From positions 1-64,000 of the forward strand of contig NZ_JNYE01000028.1 of assembly GCF_000717185.1 (NCBI RefSeq): DNA of 64,000 bases. Direction: 5' to 3'. Below, piece by piece: positions 33,326 through 40,906 of this stretch. How positions within the stretch are numbered: the stretch's first letter is position 1; each line of letters opens with the position of its first letter. A program made the translations under genes and the position numbers. Source of the stretch: Kitasatospora phosalacinea. GTDB taxonomy: Bacteria; Actinomycetota; Actinomycetes; Streptomycetales; Streptomycetaceae. Below the pieces are notes generated by a model that saw nothing but the letters and a program-made list of their open reading frames with translations, did not search any database and had not been told where the DNA came from.

Positions 33326-34171
33326 ATGAACACCACCACCACCACCAGCCGGGTCGTGTCCGCCCCGGTGCTCGCCTCCGCCTCCTCCGCCATCGTCCGT
33401 CGGGGCCTGTTCGCCGAGCAGCCCCTCGTTGTCGGCGACGAGGGGGTGGAGTGGGCGCTGTGGCTGACCGCCATGGGCGAGATCATTCCGATGCCCAGCC
33501 TCGGGGAGGCCCTGATCGAGGCCGCCGAGCACAACGCGGTGGCGGCCGACCTGGACGACGGCAGCCCGCTCAACGCGGTCGTGCACGCCGTGGTGCTGCA
33601 CCACGGCAAGGCGTGGCGGCGCCCGCGCGCCGCCCGCACCGGCAGCGTCCGCCCGCACATCCTGCACTCCGCGTGGTGCGCGATCTGCGAGGAGCCGCTG
33701 GACGAGGAGTACGGCTACTACGAGTCCCCCAAGGACGCCCTCGCCGTCGCCCGGGACCGCGAGTGGAAGACCCTGCCGACCGGTGAGCTGATCTGCCTCC
33801 AGGTTGACCCCGCGCACCTGAGCGCCGAGCAGACCCTCACCGCCCGCCCCGCCGCCGAGGGACAGGCCGCGCTCGACCTGCCCGCCGACCCGGCCCCCGC
33901 CTTGGACGGCGGCGAGGAGTACCCGGTCGGCCGCTACCTGGCCGGCGCCCGCCTCCTGCGCGCCCCGGCCGCGTCCACCGCGCCCGCGGCCGCCGCGCCG
34001 GACAGCGGCACCGGCTACCTCACCCGGATCTCCGAGCGCACCCGCCGCCTCACCGCCGAGGACCTCCTCGCCGCCCTGGCCGACGTCCCCGGCCACGCCG
34101 TGGTGGAGATGGCCGGCTACCCGATCAGCCGCGCCGAGTACAGCGGCGGCGTCCTCGGCCTGCACGCCTGA
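33326..34171 (+). CDS. Hypothetical protein
   Basis: 281 residues from the ATG at 33326 with AGGAAGGA upstream. The N-terminal 150 residues form a domain with LVVGDEGVEWALWLTAMGEI, HHGKAWRRPRAARTGSVRPH and a single CAIC pair near residue 117, too little for a full zinc site. A Pro/Ala linker and a helical C-terminus (LTRISERTRRLTAEDLLAAL) follow. Not recognised. It belongs to a run of plus-strand maintenance-region genes. Confidence 0.65.
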   Translation: MNTTTTTSRVVSAPVLASASSAIVRRGLFAEQPLVVGDEGVEWALWLTAMGEIIPMPSLGEALIEAAEHNAVAADLDDGSPLNAVVHAVVLHHGKAWRRPRAARTGSVRPHILHSAWCAICEEPLDEEYGYYESPKDALAVARDREWKTLPTGELICLQVDPAHLSAEQTLTARPAAEGQAALDLPADPAPALDGGEEYPVGRYLAGARLLRAPAASTAPAAAAPDSGTGYLTRISERTRRLTAEDLLAALADVPGHAVVEMAGYPISRAEYSGGVLGLHA

Positions 34172-34208
34172 CACCGCCCCGCCCCGCGCCACCTGACCCC
34201 GCATCACC

Positions 34209-34234
34209 GGCCCGGCCGCACCCGCGGCCGGGCC
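34209..34234. terminator. Hairpin between 33326 gene and dnaN
   Basis: GGCCCGGCCGC (34209-34219) and GCGGCCGGGCC (34224-34234) form a perfect 11-bp stem with loop ACCC, 38 bases after the preceding stop. A probable terminator. Confidence 0.6.
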
Positions 34235-34263
34235 GACCCTTCTCCTAGATCGGAACCCACGCC

Positions 34264-35469
34264 GTGAAGCTCCGCCTGTCCGTCGCCGCCCTGACCGACG
34301 CCGTCTCCTACACCGCCCGCGCCCTGCCCGCCCGCCCCCCGGTCCCCGTCCTGGCCGGCATGCTGCTGACCGCCACCCCGGGCACCCTGCACCTGGCCGC
34401 CTCCGACACCGAGGTCTACACCGCCGACACCACCGCCGCCGAGGTCGCCGACGCCGGCCAGGCCGTCGTTCCCGGGCGCCTGCTGAACGACATCTGCGCC
34501 CGCTTGCCCAAGAGCGCGGACGTCGACCTCGAGCTGGTGGACAAGGGGACCCGGCTGGCCGTCGCCTCCCGCGCCGCGCGCTTCACCCTGCCGGTGCTGC
34601 CTCTGGGCGAGTACCCGGCGCTGCCCGCCCTCCCGGACGCCGTCGCCACCGTCTCCGCCGACGCCCTCGCCCGCACCGTCGCCCAGGTCGCCATCGCCGC
34701 CAGCGCCGACCAGACCCTGCCCGCCATCACCGGCATCCAGCTGCGCCTGGAGGGCGAGCGGCTGCTGATGTCCGCGACCGACCGCTACCGCATCGCTCGC
34801 CACGAACTGCCCCTGACCCTCACTGCCCCGGTGCCGCGCAAGGGCGCGGCGAAGCGCCGCAAGCCCGAGCCCGGCGAAGGCCCGGACCCGGCCGCCAAGG
34901 ACACCGCGCCCCAGGCGCTGGTGCCCGCCCGCGCGCTCTCCGAGGCCGCTCGCGCGCTGGACGGCGAACACGCTCTCACCCTGCACTGGTCCGAGGGCCT
35001 GTTCGGCCTGGCCACCCCCGGCGGGCGCAGCTACACCACCCGGATCCTGTCCGGCCACACGTTCCCCAAGACCGACTTCCTCCTGGCGGACATCGCCGCG
35101 GTCGCGACGTGGACGCTGCCCGTCGCCGAGACCGCCGACGCCCTCCAGCGCGTCGCCCTGGTCGCCACCCGCAACACCCCCGTGCTGCTCGTCCTGGACG
35201 GCGCCACCGTGCGCATCGAGGCCGGCTCCGGCGACGACGCCCAGGGCAGCGACCGGGTCCCCGTGAACACGGCCGGGGAGCTCGGCGACGGCTTCGCCAT
35301 CGGCTTCAACCCCGGCTACCTCGCGGACGCGTTCAAGGCGCTGGACGCCCCCGAGGCCGAACTGCACATCCGCAAGGCCGACAAGCCCGTCCTCCTGCTG
35401 CCCCGCCTCGGTGAGGGCGCCCAGACCCCCTACCAGCACCTGCTGATGCCCGTCCGCCTGAACGGCTGA
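34264..35469 (+). CDS. Plasmid-encoded DNA polymerase III beta clamp (DnaN paralogue)
   Basis: 401 residues from a GTG at 34264, slightly longer than a usual beta clamp. The three-fold repeated clamp fold is visible: LRLSVAALTDAVSYTARALP, PVLAGMLLTATPGTLHLAAS, then YPALPALPDAVATVSADALA with ITGIQLRLEGERLLMSATDR YRIA as the second domain, and TFPKTDFLLADIAAVATWTL with YLADAFKALDAPEAELHIRK as the third. The C-terminus ends YQHLLMPVRLNG, matching the clamp consensus for the last strand. A replicon carrying its own clamp suggests partly self-sufficient replication with the DnaB-type helicase. Confidence 0.9.
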   Translation: MKLRLSVAALTDAVSYTARALPARPPVPVLAGMLLTATPGTLHLAASDTEVYTADTTAAEVADAGQAVVPGRLLNDICARLPKSADVDLELVDKGTRLAVASRAARFTLPVLPLGEYPALPALPDAVATVSADALARTVAQVAIAASADQTLPAITGIQLRLEGERLLMSATDRYRIARHELPLTLTAPVPRKGAAKRRKPEPGEGPDPAAKDTAPQALVPARALSEAARALDGEHALTLHWSEGLFGLATPGGRSYTTRILSGHTFPKTDFLLADIAAVATWTLPVAETADALQRVALVATRNTPVLLVLDGATVRIEAGSGDDAQGSDRVPVNTAGELGDGFAIGFNPGYLADAFKALDAPEAELHIRKADKPVLLLPRLGEGAQTPYQHLLMPVRLNG

Positions 35470-35497
35470 CCACCCCGCACGGCCAGAACGGCCCTGC

Positions 35498-35616
35498 CGC
35501 GAGCGGACCGCCGCCGCCGGCCCCGGACCACCCACCCACCTCGGGCAGGTGCTGCCGGGACACGGCGCGGCTGCCCGGTCACCCGACCACAGCCCCACCC
35601 GACCGGAAGGACACCC
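35498..35616 (+). repeat. Duplicated leader, copy 1
   Basis: From CGCGAGCGGACCGCCGCCGC to the ATG of the 35617 gene this 119-base leader matches 36413-36533 closely. Shared blocks include CCGGGACACGGCGCGGCTGC and CCGGTCACCCGACCACAGCC and the ribosome site CCGGAAGGACACC. Most differences are in the middle. It is a repeated 5' untranslated/promoter unit, possibly a shared control element. Confidence 0.8.
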
Positions 35617-36408
35617 ATGCACCCGAAGATCGTCGCCGGAATCCTGGAGCGCGCAGTCAACTCCTCCATCGGCGCGGAAGCCTGCGTCACCGCGCAGGGC
35701 AGCCCCGCGCTCCAGGACGAGCTCACCTTCCTCGCCCGCCGCGCCCTCACCACCCGCGGCGTCCTGGCCGAGCACCCCGTCCCGGACGAGTTGCTCGCCG
35801 TCGCCGCCGACCTGCGCGCCACCAGCCCGGCCCCGACGCCCGACCCGACCGCCATCGCGGCCGTCCTCACCGAGGCCGCCACCTGGATCGAGACCCACGG
35901 CTACGGCCCCGCCGAGCTGCTCCCCCGGCATGACCCCCAGGGAGCCCCGAACTTCGCCATCCTGCTCCAGGACATCGTCCACGCGGTCACCCGCGTCACC
36001 GGCACCGACCTGCCCCTGCGCTTCGACGCCCTGACCGTGATCGCGCAGCACCTGCCGGTGTGCGGCGTCACCATCACCGACTGGGAGTACAACCACAACC
36101 CCCGCGGAGCCGACGGCGCTCTCGCGCTGCTGCGCGGCCTGGCCGCCACCGCCCCGCTCCCTTCCTACACCCCGCTGCCCACCGAGCCGCGCCCCGACCG
36201 CAACCCCCTGCGCCTGGACCTCACCGACCTCGCCCCGCTCGCCACCGCCGTCCGCACCAGCACCCCCGCCACGGCACGCACCGCCGATGAGCGCCGCGAC
36301 CTCACCCGGATCTGGCAGGGCGTCGCCGCCCACGCCGCCGACACGGACCCCGAGCTGGCCTCTGACTGCCAGGCCCGCGCCGACATCCTGCGCGCCGAAT
36401 CCGCCTGA
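35617..36408 (+). CDS. Hypothetical protein with duplicated leader
   Basis: 263 residues from the ATG at 35617, with GGAAGG upstream. An N-terminal helical domain (HPKIVAGILERAVNSSIGAE, LTFLARRALTTRGVLAEHPV), a central part LTEAATWIETHGYGPAELLP and FDALTVIAQHLPVCGVTITD, and a C-terminal helix (ERRDLTRIWQGVAAHAADTD). No family recognised and no membrane segment. It shares its upstream leader with the next gene but the proteins are not similar. Confidence 0.65.
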   Translation: MHPKIVAGILERAVNSSIGAEACVTAQGSPALQDELTFLARRALTTRGVLAEHPVPDELLAVAADLRATSPAPTPDPTAIAAVLTEAATWIETHGYGPAELLPRHDPQGAPNFAILLQDIVHAVTRVTGTDLPLRFDALTVIAQHLPVCGVTITDWEYNHNPRGADGALALLRGLAATAPLPSYTPLPTEPRPDRNPLRLDLTDLAPLATAVRTSTPATARTADERRDLTRIWQGVAAHAADTDPELASDCQARADILRAESA

Positions 36409-36412
36409 CCTT

Positions 36413-36533
36413 CGCGAGCGGACCGCCGCCGCCAGCCCCGGACCACCCGACCCGCCCAGGGCGGGCGTCGCCGGGACACGGCGCGGCTGCCCGGTCACCC
36501 GACCACAGCCCCACCCACCGGAAGGACACCACC
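36413..36533 (+). repeat. Duplicated leader, copy 2
   Basis: Second copy of the leader described at 35498; it begins 5 bases after the stop of the preceding gene and ends at the ATG at 36534. The conserved 3' half (CGGCTGCCCGGTCACCCGAC and the ribosome site) is nearly identical between copies. Confidence 0.8.
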
Positions 36534-36929
36534 ATGCAGAACCTCCCCCGCCTCGCCGCCGCCCCCGACAACTCGCTCGTCGTCGTCCACGGCGTCATCA
36601 CCACCTACCAGAGCCGCGACCCGCGCATCCTGACCGTCAGCGACGAGAGCGGCTCCGTCTCCGTGACCGTCACCTCCAACGCGGTCGGCGGCACGGTCGT
36701 CAACAACGGCCAGGCCCACCTGGTCGGCACCCGCACCACGATCGTCGGCCTGCGCCTGGACGCCACCCGCGTCCGCGCCTCGAACATCGACCTCGACGCC
36801 GCCCCGCTCACCCCCGCCGACGCCGACAACCTCCTCACCACGGCCTCCGCCGGCACCACCCTGCCCACCGCCACCCTCCTCGCGCTCCCCGCCGCCCGGA
36901 CCGAGACCACCACCGCCGGAACCCGGTGA
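36534..36929 (+). CDS. OB-fold-like nucleic-acid-binding protein
   Basis: 131 residues from the ATG at 36534. Residues 13-85 read as an OB-type beta barrel: NSLVVVHGVITTYQSRDPRI, LTVSDESGSVSVTVTSNAVG, HLVGTRTTIVGLRLDATRVR. Such modules bind single-stranded nucleic acid or act in replication complexes. The C-terminus is Thr/Ala-rich. Its stop overlaps the next GTG by 4 bases. The assignment is by pattern of strands only. Confidence 0.6.
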   Translation: MQNLPRLAAAPDNSLVVVHGVITTYQSRDPRILTVSDESGSVSVTVTSNAVGGTVVNNGQAHLVGTRTTIVGLRLDATRVRASNIDLDAAPLTPADADNLLTTASAGTTLPTATLLALPAARTETTTAGTR

Positions 36930-37096
36930 CCGACCCGACCGAGCGCGGCAGCCGCCCGGCCACCGTGCTCCGCGCACTCCTTCACCGGCTGCGCCCCGCG
37001 CGCCAGGCCCCACCCGCCGATCCGGACCCGGAGGACTGGGGCGACGACCCCACTGGAGCCTGGTCGCCCGACACCACCACCAGGACCACCGATTGA
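36926..37096 (+). CDS. Small hypothetical protein
   Basis: 56 residues from a GTG at 36926 (GTGA overlap with the previous gene). TERGSRPATVLRALLHRLRP is a basic amphipathic helix, followed by an acidic tail (DPDPEDWGDDPTGAW). Its TGA overlaps the TTG start of the next gene (TTGA), so three genes are translationally coupled. Confidence 0.55.
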   Translation: MTDPTERGSRPATVLRALLHRLRPARQAPPADPDPEDWGDDPTGAWSPDTTTRTTD

Positions 37097-37335
37097 TCGA
37101 CCACTCCACCGCCTACCGCGACCCGGACCCCGAGGTCGACCGCGAACTCCAGGCCCACGGCCAGGACGCCGCGCAACTCCAGGCCGACGTCCAGCGCTAC
37201 CGGGACGACCTGCACTGCGGACCCGCCCGGCCCGAGGACGCAGACCGCCTGGCCGCCCTCGCCGCCCGGATCTCCCGCCAGGCCCACCGCATCACCGGCC
37301 TGCGCGACGGAGCCCGCCGGGCACACCACCCCTGA
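37093..37335 (+). CDS. Small helical protein
   Basis: 80 residues from a TTG at 37093 that overlaps the previous stop. Strongly charged helices (DPEVDRELQAHGQDAAQLQA, DADRLAALAARISRQAHRIT) suggest a coiled coil. No family recognised; coupled to the two preceding genes. Confidence 0.6.
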   Translation: MIDHSTAYRDPDPEVDRELQAHGQDAAQLQADVQRYRDDLHCGPARPEDADRLAALAARISRQAHRITGLRDGARRAHHP

Positions 37336-37467
37336 CCACCCACCACCCGGGGCCGGACCGCCGCACGCGTTCCGGCCCCGGCACACCCCGCGCAGCAGGT
37401 AGCACCCCGAGCCCGGCGGGCTCCAGCCCAGCCATCACCCACTCCCACTGACGGAGGCACACTCACC

Positions 37468-37917
37468 TTGTCCGGCACCATCGTTCCCTTCCGCATTGAG
37501 TCCGCGGCCACCCAGGCCGTGGGCATTGACTTTGATCTCACCCTGATCGCGCACGACCAGGGGTGGAAGGACGGCCGCATCTACGGCGAGCCGATCCCCG
37601 GCGCCCTGGAGGCCCTGCGCGAACTCCTCGACCTGCGCGCCGTCTTCGTCGTCACCGCAAGGTCGCGCGAGCACCACCCCAACATCGCCGCCTGGCTGAG
37701 CGCCCACGGCTTCGACGCCGAGGTCGACGACGACCCCGACCGCTCCCACTGGACCACCCGCGGCACCGTGCTGGTCACCAACAAGAAGCTCGGCGCGGCC
37801 TGCTACATCGACGACCGGGCCGTGACGTTCACCGGCGACTGGACCGAGGCCCTCGCCACCGCCCTCCACCGCATGGCCCTCACCACCGACCCCGCCACCC
37901 CGGGAGAGCGCCCGTGA
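37468..37917 (+). CDS. HAD-superfamily phosphatase
   Basis: 149 residues from a TTG at 37468, with GGAGGC upstream. HAD motif I is GIDFDLTLI (first Asp at residue 20, though the usual DxD second acid is at the expected place), motif II FVVTARSRE, a lysine in TNKKLGAACY for motif III and YIDDRAV for motif IV. The cap region is small, as in phosphatases of nucleotides or of polynucleotide ends. It overlaps the following membrane-protein gene by 4 bases (GTGA). Confidence 0.8.
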   Translation: MSGTIVPFRIESAATQAVGIDFDLTLIAHDQGWKDGRIYGEPIPGALEALRELLDLRAVFVVTARSREHHPNIAAWLSAHGFDAEVDDDPDRSHWTTRGTVLVTNKKLGAACYIDDRAVTFTGDWTEALATALHRMALTTDPATPGERP

Positions 37918-38288
37918 CCACCGAAACCGACACCACCGACACCAACACCGAGCGCTTCGACCAGAACTTGGCCGAGGCGCTCACCCACACCGCCGCCGAC
38001 GTTGGCCGCACCGACCAGAAGGCCGGCGTTCTGCTGGGCCTGGACGGTGTCCTCGCGGCCGCCGTCGCGATCCTCGCCCAGTCCGCGGGCGCCCGACTCG
38101 CCGTCATCGCCCCGGCCGCCGCGCTGCTCCTGGCCGCCACGATCCTCGCCGTGCTCGTCGTCCGCCCCCGGCGCGAAGTACGCACCGCCAGCGACCGCAA
38201 GATGCTGCTGCTGCGGTGGGCCTCCGACACATCCATCGCCGCCCTGGTCGCGCTCGCCGTAGCCGCCCTCATCACCGCCGCCGCCTGA
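37914..38288 (+). CDS. Pycsar-effector-like (DUF5706) membrane protein
   Basis: 124 residues from a GTG at 37914. AEALTHTAADVGRTDQKAGV is followed by LLGLDGVLAAAVAILAQSAG and a second span RLAVIAPAAALLLAATILAV ending LVVRPRRE, then a third hydrophobic segment TSIAALVALAVAALITAAA. The arrangement (acidic/Thr helix, D-x-K-A start of the first span, VVRPR after the second) matches the membrane effectors of Pycsar anti-phage systems. No pyrimidine cyclase gene is visible in the window, so this is an orphan effector or a relative with another job. It is coupled to the HAD gene. Confidence 0.6.
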   Translation: MTTETDTTDTNTERFDQNLAEALTHTAADVGRTDQKAGVLLGLDGVLAAAVAILAQSAGARLAVIAPAAALLLAATILAVLVVRPRREVRTASDRKMLLLRWASDTSIAALVALAVAALITAAA

Positions 38289-38290
38289 CG

Positions 38291-38361
38291 CCCCGACATG
38301 ACGAAGGCCCGCGTCCCACTCGGATTCATCGAGTGGGACGCGGGCCTTCGTCATGTCGGGG
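38291..38361. terminator. 32-bp perfect bidirectional terminator
   Basis: A perfect 32-bp inverted repeat (38291-38322 with 38330-38361) around a 7-base GATTCAT loop fills the gap between the converging 37914 gene and parB; it begins 3 bases after one stop and touches the other. It should stop transcription from both sides. Confidence 0.9.
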
Positions 38362-39492
38362 CTAGCCTTCGCCAGATGACTCAAGAACCTTCGTGGCGAG
38401 CGCGTCAGCAAGCCTGTAGGCATCGTCGATGCTGAGCGCAGAGAAGATGGCCTGAGCGAGTTCGTCTATGGTCAGAGCGGCCAGATCGACCAGCGTTGGA
38501 GCGGGCGTACCGGTGGCCCCGGCGGACTGCTTGGGCACAGGACGGTCAGCTGTGGAGGCCGGGTTAACCGCGGTAAATTCTGCGGCCGCCCCCGGCGCTC
38601 GTCCTTCCTGCATTCCGGGGGCTGCCGGAGCTGACACCCCGGCGGCCGACGGCCGGGCACCAGAATTAACCGCGGTAAATTCCGCAGCCTCCTGCACTTG
38701 ACCCTCGGAGGTACCGTTTGCGTCGGCCGCCTGATCGACGGCCGCGCTCTGCCGGCCCGCGGCCTTCTTCGCCGAGTCCCCGCGTTCGATGTCAGCCAGA
38801 CGCATCAGCTGCTGCTCGGCCGTCAGCTCCTCGATGTCCTTGACCGCACCGAGGCGCCGGGCCCGTCGGATCGAGAGGCCGGACTCGTCACCGGCCGCGT
38901 GGGCCCGCACCATCGCCTGCAGGTCGGGATGCAGCTTCAGCAGGCTCTTGCGTTGCGAGATCCATGCGCCGGTCCAGCCCTCCGCCTCGGCGGCGGCCTT
39001 CGCGGTCGGATACTCGGCGACGATCGCCATGACCGCCTTGGCCTCCTCGATCGGGTCGAGGTCCTTACGTTCGACGTTCTCGTCGAGAGCAGCTCGCAGC
39101 AGCGCAGCCCGGGACCGGGCGACGGTGTCGTTCACCGCACACGCCAGCTCCGCGCGCCCGAACTCCACCGCAGCGGCGTGCCGCCGACAGCCGTTCACCA
39201 CGATGAAGTCGCTACCGCGTAGCTGCTCCGCCTCGTCCGGATAGAGCAGCAGGTATGCCGCGCGGGTCACCACGAGCAGGCTCTGCCGCTGGATTTCGGC
39301 GATCGAGCTCAGGTCGGACAGGTCGCCGACCCCGTCTCGGGGGTTGTGCGGGTTAGGTGCCAGCCGAGCGGTCTTGACGTAGATCAGCCGATCCGGACCG
39401 CTGCTGTCGGAAGCACCCTCAAAATCCCGGTTCTCAGCGGGAGCCGCAGGCTTGCCCAGAAGGTCCGCGACGTTCACACGACGGCCGGCCAT
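38362..39492 (-). CDS. parB: ParB-family partition protein
   Basis: 376 residues; the ATG at 39492 shares one base with the parA stop (TGATG). ParB features: NVADLLGKPAAP near the N-terminus, IYVKTARLAPNPHNPR (box I), FIVVNGCRRHAAAVEFGR in place of the usual GERR box, DENVERKDLDPIEEAKAVMA and a helix-turn-helix AEGWTGAWISQRKSLLKLHP. The C-terminal 150 residues are a low-complexity linker plus a dimerisation-like helix (LAALTIDELAQAIFSALSID). The linker contains the peptide EFTAVN twice, encoded by two copies of the parS-like palindrome. It binds those sites and cooperates with ParA. Confidence 0.92.
   Translation of the reverse strand: MAGRRVNVADLLGKPAAPAENRDFEGASDSSGPDRLIYVKTARLAPNPHNPRDGVGDLSDLSSIAEIQRQSLLVVTRAAYLLLYPDEAEQLRGSDFIVVNGCRRHAAAVEFGRAELACAVNDTVARSRAALLRAALDENVERKDLDPIEEAKAVMAIVAEYPTAKAAAEAEGWTGAWISQRKSLLKLHPDLQAMVRAHAAGDESGLSIRRARRLGAVKDIEELTAEQQLMRLADIERGDSAKKAAGRQSAAVDQAADANGTSEGQVQEAAEFTAVNSGARPSAAGVSAPAAPGMQEGRAPGAAAEFTAVNPASTADRPVPKQSAGATGTPAPTLVDLAALTIDELAQAIFSALSIDDAYRLADALATKVLESSGEG
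38562..38579. promoter_or_regulatory. parS-like site within parB, copy 1
   Basis: GGTTAACCGCGGTAAATT, a near-match to the perfect palindrome AATTAACCGCGGTTAATT at 40399. On the minus strand it encodes part of EFTAVNP in the parB linker. Confidence 0.75.
38664..38681. promoter_or_regulatory. parS-like site within parB, copy 2
   Basis: AATTAACCGCGGTAAATT differs at one position from the palindrome upstream of parA. It lies 102 bases from copy 1 and also encodes EFTAVN. The low GC of this 18-mer stands out sharply from the surrounding coding DNA. Confidence 0.8.
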
Positions 39493-40244
39493 CAGGAGTT
39501 CCTTCCGTCACGGGCCCGGGCGATCCGCAGCTGCATCTCCAACGCGAGGCTGCTGAAGTCCGCCTGGCACTCCTGCGCGGTGCGGCTCTTGGCGTACTGC
39601 GTGACGACCTGGCCGAGCGCGGCAGCCTTCGAGTGCAGCTTGTAGTGCCGGATCACCGTGTTCGCGAGCGGCCACCCGTTGTCCCGGACGTACTGCTTCG
39701 TATCGTCCCGGTCGCCTTCGCCGTCGCGTGGGTCCCAGTTCGAGACCACCACCGTGAACGGGATACCGCGGGGCTTGATGACTTCCTCGATCGTCTCGGC
39801 GGTGGGCTTCCAGCCGAGCGACTCGGTCTCGATGGGGACTATCACGTGGTCGGCGTTGTCGAGCGCTGCCCGGATTGAGTCCGCGACCCGGCCCTCACCG
39901 AGTGGGTCGCCGGAGTTCTCGTCCCGGGCCTCTGGCGGAGTCCACCCCGGAGTGTCAACGATGACGATGTCCACCGCGGTCGCCTCGCGCAGCCGCTTCA
40001 GGTCGTCCAGGTCGTTGTACGCCTCGGCGAAGATGAAGGGGAGATCGTCGCCGACCCGTTCCGCCCACCACGCGCTGGAGCCCTGAGGGTCTAGCGAGAC
40101 AGCCGCGACCGGCGCCAACACACCGTCTTTGGCGGTCCCCTTGTCCGGGGCGAGGACCGCTGCGGTGGTCGCGGCCAGGTTCACCGTGATCGTGGATTTC
40201 CCGATGCCGCCCTTGCGATTGAGGACGACGATCACTGTTGCCAT
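39492..40244 (-). CDS. parA: ParA-family partition ATPase
   Basis: 250 residues from the ATG at 40244. Deviant Walker A KGGIGKST at residues 11-18, VSLDPQGSSAWWAERVGDD (Walker A' Asp), VDIVIVDTPGWTPPEARDEN (Walker B) and DHVIVPIETESLGWKPTAET. No N-terminal helix-turn-helix, so this is a small type Ib/chromosomal-like ParA that relies on ParB for DNA contact and autoregulation. Couples to parB by TGATG. It positions plasmid copies on the nucleoid in multinucleate hyphae. Confidence 0.95.
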   Translation of the reverse strand: MATVIVVLNRKGGIGKSTITVNLAATTAAVLAPDKGTAKDGVLAPVAAVSLDPQGSSAWWAERVGDDLPFIFAEAYNDLDDLKRLREATAVDIVIVDTPGWTPPEARDENSGDPLGEGRVADSIRAALDNADHVIVPIETESLGWKPTAETIEEVIKPRGIPFTVVVSNWDPRDGEGDRDDTKQYVRDNGWPLANTVIRHYKLHSKAAALGQVVTQYAKSRTAQECQADFSSLALEMQLRIARARDGRNS

Positions 40245-40260
40245 GGATTCAGTTCCTTGA

Positions 40261-40331
40261 TCCGTTGACTTCCCAGGTCACCCTGGTACTTCGGAGTCCG
40301 TCGACTTCCCGGCGGGCGCCGGTACTTCGGA
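40261..40331. repeat. Tandem 35-bp operator repeat in the parA promoter
   Basis: Two direct copies, 36 bases apart, of TCCGTYGACTTCCC, ten variable bases, then GGTACTTCGGA (40261-40295 and 40297-40331). They lie directly upstream of parA and probably overlap its promoter, so they are likely operator or ParB/ParA-binding sites distinct from the AATTAACC palindromes. Confidence 0.7.
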
Positions 40332-40384
40332 CCGGCCCAGCATGTCAGACACCACCGAGGACGCCGAACCACCCCACAGGCGCG

Positions 40385-40430
40385 GCGTGCCGGGCCAGAA
40401 TTAACCGCGGTTAATTCTGGCCCGGCACGC
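40385..40430. promoter_or_regulatory. 46-bp perfect palindrome with parS core
   Basis: A perfect 46-bp palindrome centred between 40407 and 40408 with the AT-rich core AATTAACCGCGGTTAATT (40399-40416) and GC-rich arms (CCGGGCCAG). It is placed between parA and the divergent 40472 gene. The core recurs twice in parB, which makes a centromere (parS) the best explanation; the arms could also form a terminator-like hairpin. Confidence 0.85.
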
Positions 40431-40471
40431 CAACTGGCTGGGCGTCACCCACGAGGGCAGGGGCGGATCAG

Positions 40472-40900
40472 ATGGCGTTCAAGGAGGCGGCGCAGGCCGT
40501 GTTCCGGGTGCTGGCCGGGGACCGTGACACCCACCTCGACCCCTACCTGGAGCTGCTGCGCCTGGGTGCGGAGCACGAGGACATCGAGGCCGAGCGCCTG
40601 GAGGTCACACTCGCCGTCCCCGGCGCCCTGATCACCGGCACTGTGATCTCACCCGAGGCGTGGCGGAAGCTGTTCTTGAAAGAGCTGGACGACTACGACC
40701 TCGCCCGCGCGATCCGCACCGCCCACGGCCGGATCGCCGACGACGCCGACGACGGCAAGAAGCGCCCGCCGGACCGCCGACACCTCCACCTGCGCGACGT
40801 CACCGTCCGGGACGGCCGCACCGTCCATACCCTGCCGTCCTGGCGCGGCCCCCTTGCAGCTGTCTCCGGCTGGACCCTCGGCCGCCCCAACCAGGACTGA
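40472..40900 (+). CDS. Hypothetical protein divergent from parA
   Basis: 142 residues from the ATG at 40472, 42 bases after the palindrome. FKEAAQAVFRVLAGDRDTHL, then HEDIEAERLEVTLAVPGALI and LFLKELDDYDLARAIRTAHG, with a basic C-terminus. The middle resembles gas-vesicle/membrane-accessory hypotheticals only loosely, so no function is assigned. It precedes the NUDIX gene by 6 bases, so the two are probably co-transcribed. Confidence 0.65.
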   Translation: MAFKEAAQAVFRVLAGDRDTHLDPYLELLRLGAEHEDIEAERLEVTLAVPGALITGTVISPEAWRKLFLKELDDYDLARAIRTAHGRIADDADDGKKRPPDRRHLHLRDVTVRDGRTVHTLPSWRGPLAAVSGWTLGRPNQD

Positions 40901-40906
40901 ATCGGC

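Noticed and set aside
34204..36498. Minus-strand frame of 764 residues
   Set aside because: Antisense shadow of the DnaN gene and its neighbour.
38291..38361. The 32-bp inverted repeat as an attachment or telomere site
   Set aside because: It lies exactly between converging stop codons, so a bidirectional terminator explains it.
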